NCBI GenBank assembly: GCA_023231445.1
Contig: JALNVF010000002.1
Span: 1-64,000, forward strand
Direction: 5' to 3'
Length of the DNA: 64,000 nt
DNA from: Treponema sp.
GTDB taxonomy: Bacteria; Spirochaetota; Spirochaetia; Treponematales; Treponemataceae
Shown: positions 59,661 to 64,000 of the stretch, piece after piece
Numbering within the stretch: position 1 is the stretch's first letter
How the letters are laid out: each line of letters opens with the position of its first letter
Made by a program: the position numbers and the translations under genes
Notes under the pieces: generated by a model
What the model was told of the DNA's origin: nothing
Database searches by the model: none
Seen by the model: only the letters and a program-made list of their open reading frames with translations

Positions 59661-61008
59661 AACGACAAAACTATATTACGGTGAAGAAACAAAAAAGGCA
59701 CTTGCAGTACTTGGCGGAGCCCGCATGCCGCGCATGCTTGTCAGGGCATACGGAGAAGTTAAACTTGCGACCCTGCGTGCCCAGCAGCAGACAGCCCGTA
59801 TATATCCGGACGATTATTTTCCATTCCTTGAAAAGGCTGTACAAAATGTAATCGACGGTGTATATGACACCAGTTTTCCTCTGCCGCTTGCACAGGGAGG
59901 GGCCGGTACCAGTATTCATATGAATATCTGTGAAGTTATTGCCTGTGCGGCAAACGAAATGTATGCGGAGTCTTATCCTTCTTCAACGTTCCGGGCGCAT
60001 CCGCTTGATCATATTGCACGGTTCCAGTCGACAAATGACACATTTCCTACTGCTGTTATTATCATGGTATACCGCGAACTCGAGGATATAGAAAACGGTA
60101 TTATAAAACTTCAGGAGCAGCTTGTTCTGCGTGAAACGCAGTATGAGAACGTGCTTATAACCGGACGGACTGAACTTCAGGATGCGCTGCCGATGACGCT
60201 GGGACAGGTTTTCAGTGCATGGTCAGGACCTGTGGAACGTGACCGGTGGCGGTTCAATAAGCTCCGGGAACGATTAAGAACAATACCTCTCGGAGGAACG
60301 GCCGTCGGAACTGGTTTTTCCGCTCCGGTAGAATATGTATTTGCAGCGGAAAAAGAACTCCGGCGCATAACAAAACTTCCGCTTTCCCGCAGCCAGAATC
60401 TGTGTGATCAGGTTTCACATACCGACAGTCTGGCCGAATGTGCGTACGGTATGGGGCTGTGTGCGGATAATCTGTGCAAATTTGCCGGCGATCTGCTCCT
60501 GTATACTTCTTCGTTATGCGGCGAAATGAAACACGGAGAGGTTCAGTATGGCTCTACGATAATGCCGGACAAAGTGAATCCCGTCCTGCTGGAACTCATC
60601 AGAGGTAAATGTCTTGAATGCAGCGCCCTTGCAAGCCTTACCGGCGAATACAGCAGAGGCGGCCAGCTGCAGCTTAATGCGAATCTCCCGTTTATGGCAC
60701 TTGAGTTTATCCGTATGAGCGAAGATCTGACGACGTCACTCAGTATTGCATCGGAGAAGCTTATGAACATGCTTCAGATAAACGACGGGATAATTGAAGC
60801 TCATCTTGCATCAAGCGGCGCGCTGCTGAACGTGTTCAAGGATGTGCTGAGTTATACGGAAATAAAGTCCATGCTGCCGGAAATAAGAAAAGCCGGTATT
60901 ACGACAAAAAATGCACTTGCTGATTTTCTTGAAACTCATACGTCATTGAAGAGAGAAATTATCGACGAAAAACTTACTGTTACCAGTATGACAGGATACA
61001 CTAAATGA
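59653..61008 (+). CDS. Aspartate ammonia-lyase / fumarase superfamily lyase
   Basis: A 451-residue class II fumarase/aspartase-type enzyme. The signature GSTIMPDKVNPV (SS loop) is present, along with FPLPLAQGGAGTSIHMN (usually GSGTSxNMN), QSTNDTFPTA and TGRTELQDALPMTLGQ. The aspartase-like QGGAGTSxxMN and its neighbour HydF fit the lyase that is often encoded in [FeFe]-hydrogenase maturation operons, where free ammonium and fumarate chemistry is proposed to matter. Aspartase or a related lyase is likely. The start is TTG, with GAGG upstream, overlapping the mtaB stop. Confidence 0.87.
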   Translation: MSETTKLYYGEETKKALAVLGGARMPRMLVRAYGEVKLATLRAQQQTARIYPDDYFPFLEKAVQNVIDGVYDTSFPLPLAQGGAGTSIHMNICEVIACAANEMYAESYPSSTFRAHPLDHIARFQSTNDTFPTAVIIMVYRELEDIENGIIKLQEQLVLRETQYENVLITGRTELQDALPMTLGQVFSAWSGPVERDRWRFNKLRERLRTIPLGGTAVGTGFSAPVEYVFAAEKELRRITKLPLSRSQNLCDQVSHTDSLAECAYGMGLCADNLCKFAGDLLLYTSSLCGEMKHGEVQYGSTIMPDKVNPVLLELIRGKCLECSALASLTGEYSRGGQLQLNANLPFMALEFIRMSEDLTTSLSIASEKLMNMLQINDGIIEAHLASSGALLNVFKDVLSYTEIKSMLPEIRKAGITTKNALADFLETHTSLKREIIDEKLTVTSMTGYTK

Positions 61009-61997
61009 TAAAAGCTGAAATTACCGGCAAAGATCTTAATAATCATCTTGTGTCAATTGAAAAAGACGGGATGACGCTGTTTTCGCTTGAGAACGGATTG
61101 TTCCGTGGAGCATTTTACAACGGAACATATATGGTGAATCAGATGCGCGCAAATCACAACCTTGGTATTCTTGAAACGATGGTTCTCGGACAGGCGGAAT
61201 TATGCGCGGCAATGCTTATTCCCCTTATGAAGGGAAGAGAACACATTACGTTCCGGTATGAAACAGACGGAGCCGCCAGAGGTTTTTCTGTAGAGGCCGA
61301 CAGTGCCGGATATGTGCGGGGACATCTGCTGCAGGATACGATTCCGGTAGATAAACCACTTGAAAACTGGGATCTTGCTCCTTTTTTCGGGAACGGAACT
61401 GTCTCTATCAGCCGTATGAGTGATGGTATGAAACAGCCTCAGTCAGGAACAACCGAGATAAAATACAGGAATATAGCCAGGGACCTTACCTGGTATTTTG
61501 CTCAGTCTGAGCAGATACATACTGCCGTAAATACGGGGATTCAGTTTGACAGACAGGGAAATGTGATCGGTGCCGGCGGTCTTTTCCTTCAGGCCGTCCC
61601 TGATACGGGCGGAAATAAAAGCCCAGACGGGTTACTTGGACGCAGCGCCCAGACGGGAGCAGGCATGCAGAGTCCTGATGAAATCAATATACTTACTGAA
61701 AAAATTGAGAATGTGTTTCAGCTTGCACCGTCGCTCGGGCAATGGTTTGCGGAAGGTGGAAACAGAAACAATATTATAATGGGGCTGTTCCGTGAATTTA
61801 AACCGGTAATACTTCTTGAACGTGATGTTATTTTTGATTGTCCGTGCAGTACCCGTTATTTTACTCAGCGGATAAAAAATCTGGGGGAAAAGGATCTTAA
61901 CGATATTATTAAGAATGATCCTGATCCGCTGGAAGTTATATGCCGGAACTGCGGTTCTGTCTATCACATTACGAAGCAGATGCTTCAGGATGCATAA
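61005..61997 (+). CDS. hslO: Redox-switched chaperone Hsp33
   Basis: A 330-residue chaperone that turns on when its zinc cysteines are oxidised. The zinc centre near the C-terminus is complete: FDCPCSTRY (CxC) and VICRNCGSVYH (CxxC). The N-terminal body has the usual LGILETMVLGQAELCAAML and the RGHL region. The protein is somewhat longer than E. coli Hsp33 (about 290), with an insert around GGNKSPDGLLGRSAQTGAG. It overlaps the lyase stop as ATGA and is followed by hydF after one base. Oxidative-stress protection next to oxygen-sensitive hydrogenase maturation makes sense, as an inference. Confidence 0.93.
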   Translation: MIKAEITGKDLNNHLVSIEKDGMTLFSLENGLFRGAFYNGTYMVNQMRANHNLGILETMVLGQAELCAAMLIPLMKGREHITFRYETDGAARGFSVEADSAGYVRGHLLQDTIPVDKPLENWDLAPFFGNGTVSISRMSDGMKQPQSGTTEIKYRNIARDLTWYFAQSEQIHTAVNTGIQFDRQGNVIGAGGLFLQAVPDTGGNKSPDGLLGRSAQTGAGMQSPDEINILTEKIENVFQLAPSLGQWFAEGGNRNNIIMGLFREFKPVILLERDVIFDCPCSTRYFTQRIKNLGEKDLNDIIKNDPDPLEVICRNCGSVYHITKQMLQDA

Positions 61998-61998
61998 T

Positions 61999-63234
61999 AT
62001 GGACGAAACACCATTATCCGAATCAGTGAGCATTGTGCTGGCTGGAAACCGTAATGCGGGGAAGTCCTCACTTCTTAATGCAATATTCCGGAAAGACATC
62101 GCTATTGTTTCATCTACCCCGGGAACTACGACAGATCCGGTAACAAGGAAGATAGAGCTGGGCAGACTCGGTGCATGTTCGGTAACCGATACAGCAGGAC
62201 TTGATGATGAGGGCGAACTGGGTGTTCAACGTATTGAAAAAACAAAGGAGCGGCTGACATCCGCTGACCTTGTTCTGTTTGTTTCTCCGCAGGATAAGCC
62301 TGTTACACAGAGCGAAAGGGAACTGTTGTCGTGGATTGAACAAAAGAAAATCGTATATATTGGTGTTAATACGTTTGCGGACAGGGCGGCAGACGAAAGT
62401 AAAATGCATTTTTTCCCGTCAGAAAAAAAGGTAACGCTGTGTACTGCTTCGGGTACGCAGCCTGATATTGCTGTTCTTCTTGGAAAAATAGAGTCGATGG
62501 AGAATGCAATACGCAGAGAACTTACTCCTGTTGAGGGAATTGTTCATGAGGGAGAGTTCGTGATGCTTGTAACGCCGATAGATCTTGCCGCTCCTGCAGG
62601 ACGCCTTATTCTTCCTCAGGTAGAAACGATCAGAGATCTGCTCGACCGAGACTGTTCCGCGCTTATAGTCAAGGAACGCGAATTATACGACATATATCAC
62701 AGTATCGGACGGAAGCCGGAGCTTGTGATCACCGACAGTCAGGTGTTCAGCAAAGTTGCGGCGGATATAGACGACGATCAGAAGCTTACGTCCTTTTCAA
62801 TATTATTTGCACGTAAAAAGGGCGATCCGCTGTACTTTATAGAGAGCCTGAAAGCGCTTTCTCATTTTCCAAAAGGCGGAAGGGTTCTTATTATGGAAGC
62901 GTGTTCCCATCACCGTCAGGCGGACGATCTTGGAACAGTCAAAATACCCCGTCTTTTTAGGCAGCTGGTCGATTCGGAAGCTGTGTTTGAACATACCCGC
63001 AGTATGCCTGAACATCCGGAAGCGTATGATATGATTATCCATTGTGCAGGATGCATGATAACGCAGCATATGATGAATGATAAAATTGAAGTTTTCAGAC
63101 GTAACCGCATACCGGTACTTAATTACGGTATGTTCCTTGCATGGGCAAACGGGCTTATGCCCCGCGCCCTTGAACCATTCTCTGATTTATACAGTGCGTA
63201 CCGGCACAGCGACAGCATGATTATTGACAAATAA
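61999..63234 (+). CDS. hydF: [FeFe]-hydrogenase maturation GTPase HydF
   Basis: Scaffold that receives the H-cluster precursor and passes it to the hydrogenase. From ATG 61999 it has 411 residues, the typical length. The G-domain has VLAGNRNAGKSSLLNA (P-loop), the switch STPGTTTDP and VTDTAGLDDEGELG. The [4Fe-4S] ligands in the C-terminal domain are complete: CSHH (the CxH part) and HCAGC (HCxxC). A longer frame from 61915 lies inside hslO. HydE, HydG and the hydrogenase itself are not in the window, so they are encoded elsewhere. This is evidence for hydrogen metabolism in the organism. Confidence 0.94.
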   Translation: MDETPLSESVSIVLAGNRNAGKSSLLNAIFRKDIAIVSSTPGTTTDPVTRKIELGRLGACSVTDTAGLDDEGELGVQRIEKTKERLTSADLVLFVSPQDKPVTQSERELLSWIEQKKIVYIGVNTFADRAADESKMHFFPSEKKVTLCTASGTQPDIAVLLGKIESMENAIRRELTPVEGIVHEGEFVMLVTPIDLAAPAGRLILPQVETIRDLLDRDCSALIVKERELYDIYHSIGRKPELVITDSQVFSKVAADIDDDQKLTSFSILFARKKGDPLYFIESLKALSHFPKGGRVLIMEACSHHRQADDLGTVKIPRLFRQLVDSEAVFEHTRSMPEHPEAYDMIIHCAGCMITQHMMNDKIEVFRRNRIPVLNYGMFLAWANGLMPRALEPFSDLYSAYRHSDSMIIDK

Positions 63235-63296
63235 TACACTTTTTGTCAGAATGTATTTCTCTTTGTTTGAATGTGACAAAATGTTCCAATATGTCA
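63225..63296. promoter_or_regulatory. Two TGACA inverted pairs before the acyl-CoA ligase gene
   Basis: TGACA at 63225..63229 faces TGTCA at 63244..63248 (14-base gap). TGACA at 63274..63278 faces TGTCA at 63292..63296 (13-base gap; arms extend to GTGACA/TGTCAC). The first half-site overlaps the hydF stop. This looks like a two-site operator for a dimeric repressor. No strong -35/-10 pair stands out. Confidence 0.45.
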
Positions 63297-63328
63297 CGTT
63301 GTTGTTCATGCAGGAGGAGAGAAATATA

Positions 63329-64000
63329 TATGACAAAAATAGCAGCAGTTGAAAAAATAAAGTCGTTTTTTGATAAAACGACCTCGGAATGTCTGCCGGA
63401 AAATCTTCCGCTTCTGCTGCGGCAACGTGCGCAGAATTGTCCCGACAACACACTTCAGGTAGTAAAAAATGAAGTAGGTGAATACGAATATCACAGTTAC
63501 AAGCGTGTATATAACAGGACCGTGGAAATGGCCTGTGCTTTAAAAAAAATAGGAGTACACCGCGGAAGTCTGGTTGGTTTTATTGCCGATAACCGCCGCG
63601 AATGGCTTATTCTTGATATGGGAATTCTTTCGCTTGGTGCTTCAGACATTCCGCGTGGGTGTGATTCGACAGGAACAGAAATCGCGTTCATTCTTAATTT
63701 TGTGAACTGCAGTATCTGTGTTTTCGAAAATCAGCGGCAGTTCAGAAAAATACTGGAATGCGGAGAAAAAGTTCCGTCATTGAAGACGGTGATTTTTATT
63801 GATTCCCCCGATGACTCTGTAAGAAACGATGCGGAAAAACTGGGAATTACTATTTATAAATATGTCGATCTTGAAGACAGCGGGCGGTATGCGTCTGTTT
63901 CAGAACGCAAAGACGTGGAAGAAGAAATGAACCGGACCGGACGTAATGAAACTGCAACAATCATATTTACTTCAGGAACGACGGGAATGCCGAAAGGTGT
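63329..64000 (+). CDS. Long-chain acyl-CoA ligase family (AMP-binding), 5' part
   Basis: The first 224 codons of an AMP-binding ligase that runs off the window's right edge. The phosphate-binding loop TIIFTSGTTGMPKG lies at the very end. Upstream are the family's FIADNRREWLILDMGILSLGA and VPSLKTVIFIDS. A strong AGGAGGAGAG ribosome site precedes the ATG. The gene follows hydF by 94 bases, with the TGACA repeats between them, and so probably has its own regulation. Fatty-acid activation is likely. The substrate length cannot be told from this part. Confidence 0.88.

Noticed and set aside
1..64000. CRISPR arrays, tRNA or rRNA genes, transposases, integrases, attachment sites
   Set aside because: I looked for regularly spaced repeats, cloverleaf-like sequences and the usual protein families and saw none. 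Gaps between genes are mostly under 150 bases.

Overview
The window looks like a chromosomal segment of a host-associated or gut/oral Treponema (Spirochaetota). This is an inference from protein families and gene order, not from a database search. The strongest pointers are the block TamB - BamA (the Tp92/TP0326 family) - OmpH/Skp - MutS, the run CheW - SpsC-like protein - NAD kinase - RecN - LysM protein, the pair CapD-like / DegT next to a molybdenum-hydroxylase-like gene set, and RibF - RpsO - PNPase. From memory these orders also occur in T. pallidum. No rRNA, tRNA, CRISPR array, insertion sequence, prophage or integrase is visible. This is core genome, not an island.

Layout. 0-3.8 kb (minus): the start of a PUR-domain protein, a cysteine desulfurase, AroB, a secreted unknown and thymidylate kinase. 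3.8-14.6 kb (plus): outer-membrane biogenesis (TamB, BamA, Skp), then MutS and ComF. 14.7-21.8 kb (plus): CheW, a DegT-fold protein without its PLP lysine, NadK, RecN, an unknown helical protein, an HD phosphohydrolase and a LysM/LytM protein, ending in two perfect hairpins. 22-26.1 kb (minus): an exonuclease and two phosphohexomutases. 26.2-28.3 kb (plus): MnmA and a MetQ-like binding protein. 28.4-30.4 kb (minus): a degenerate LytM protein and a beta-propeller. 30.4-31.6 kb (plus): cytidine deaminase and an HTH-EIIA fusion. 31.6-37.9 kb (minus): a tightly overlapping five-gene operon of nucleotide-sugar dehydratase, DegT aminotransferase and three molybdenum-hydroxylase subunits. 38-40.2 kb (plus): an exported unknown and a SPOR protein with a repeat-rich linker. 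40.3-41.4 kb (minus): a branched-chain aminotransferase with a histone-H1-like tail. 41.4-41.9 kb: a repeat-rich gap. 41.9-52.2 kb (plus): RibF, RpsO, PNPase, M16 protease, dUTPase, LptF, LptG, Tgt and a HEAT protein. 52.2-57 kb (minus): a DEAH helicase, a CapA-like lipoprotein and Pta. 57.1-64 kb (plus): bactofilin, a TPR protein, MtaB, an AspA-family lyase, Hsp33, HydF and the start of an acyl-CoA ligase.

Regulation. A recurring arrangement is a good -35/-10 promoter whose -10 lies only 5-10 nt before the start codon, with no Shine-Dalgarno site (aroB, a phosphohexomutase, mnmA, the capD-like gene, ribF, bactofilin, the propeller gene). These are candidate leaderless transcripts. Elsewhere normal AGGAG-type sites and ATGA/TAATG overlaps indicate conventional coupled operons.

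Several enzymes lack a textbook residue: thymidylate kinase without the P-loop lysine, a DegT protein without the PLP lysine, MnmA without its second cysteine, RibF without a recognisable kinase domain, two LytM domains without zinc ligands, and a molybdenum hydroxylase with altered cofactor motifs. The most system-like unknown is the coupled sugar-nucleotide / molybdenum-hydroxylase operon at 31.6-37.9 kb.
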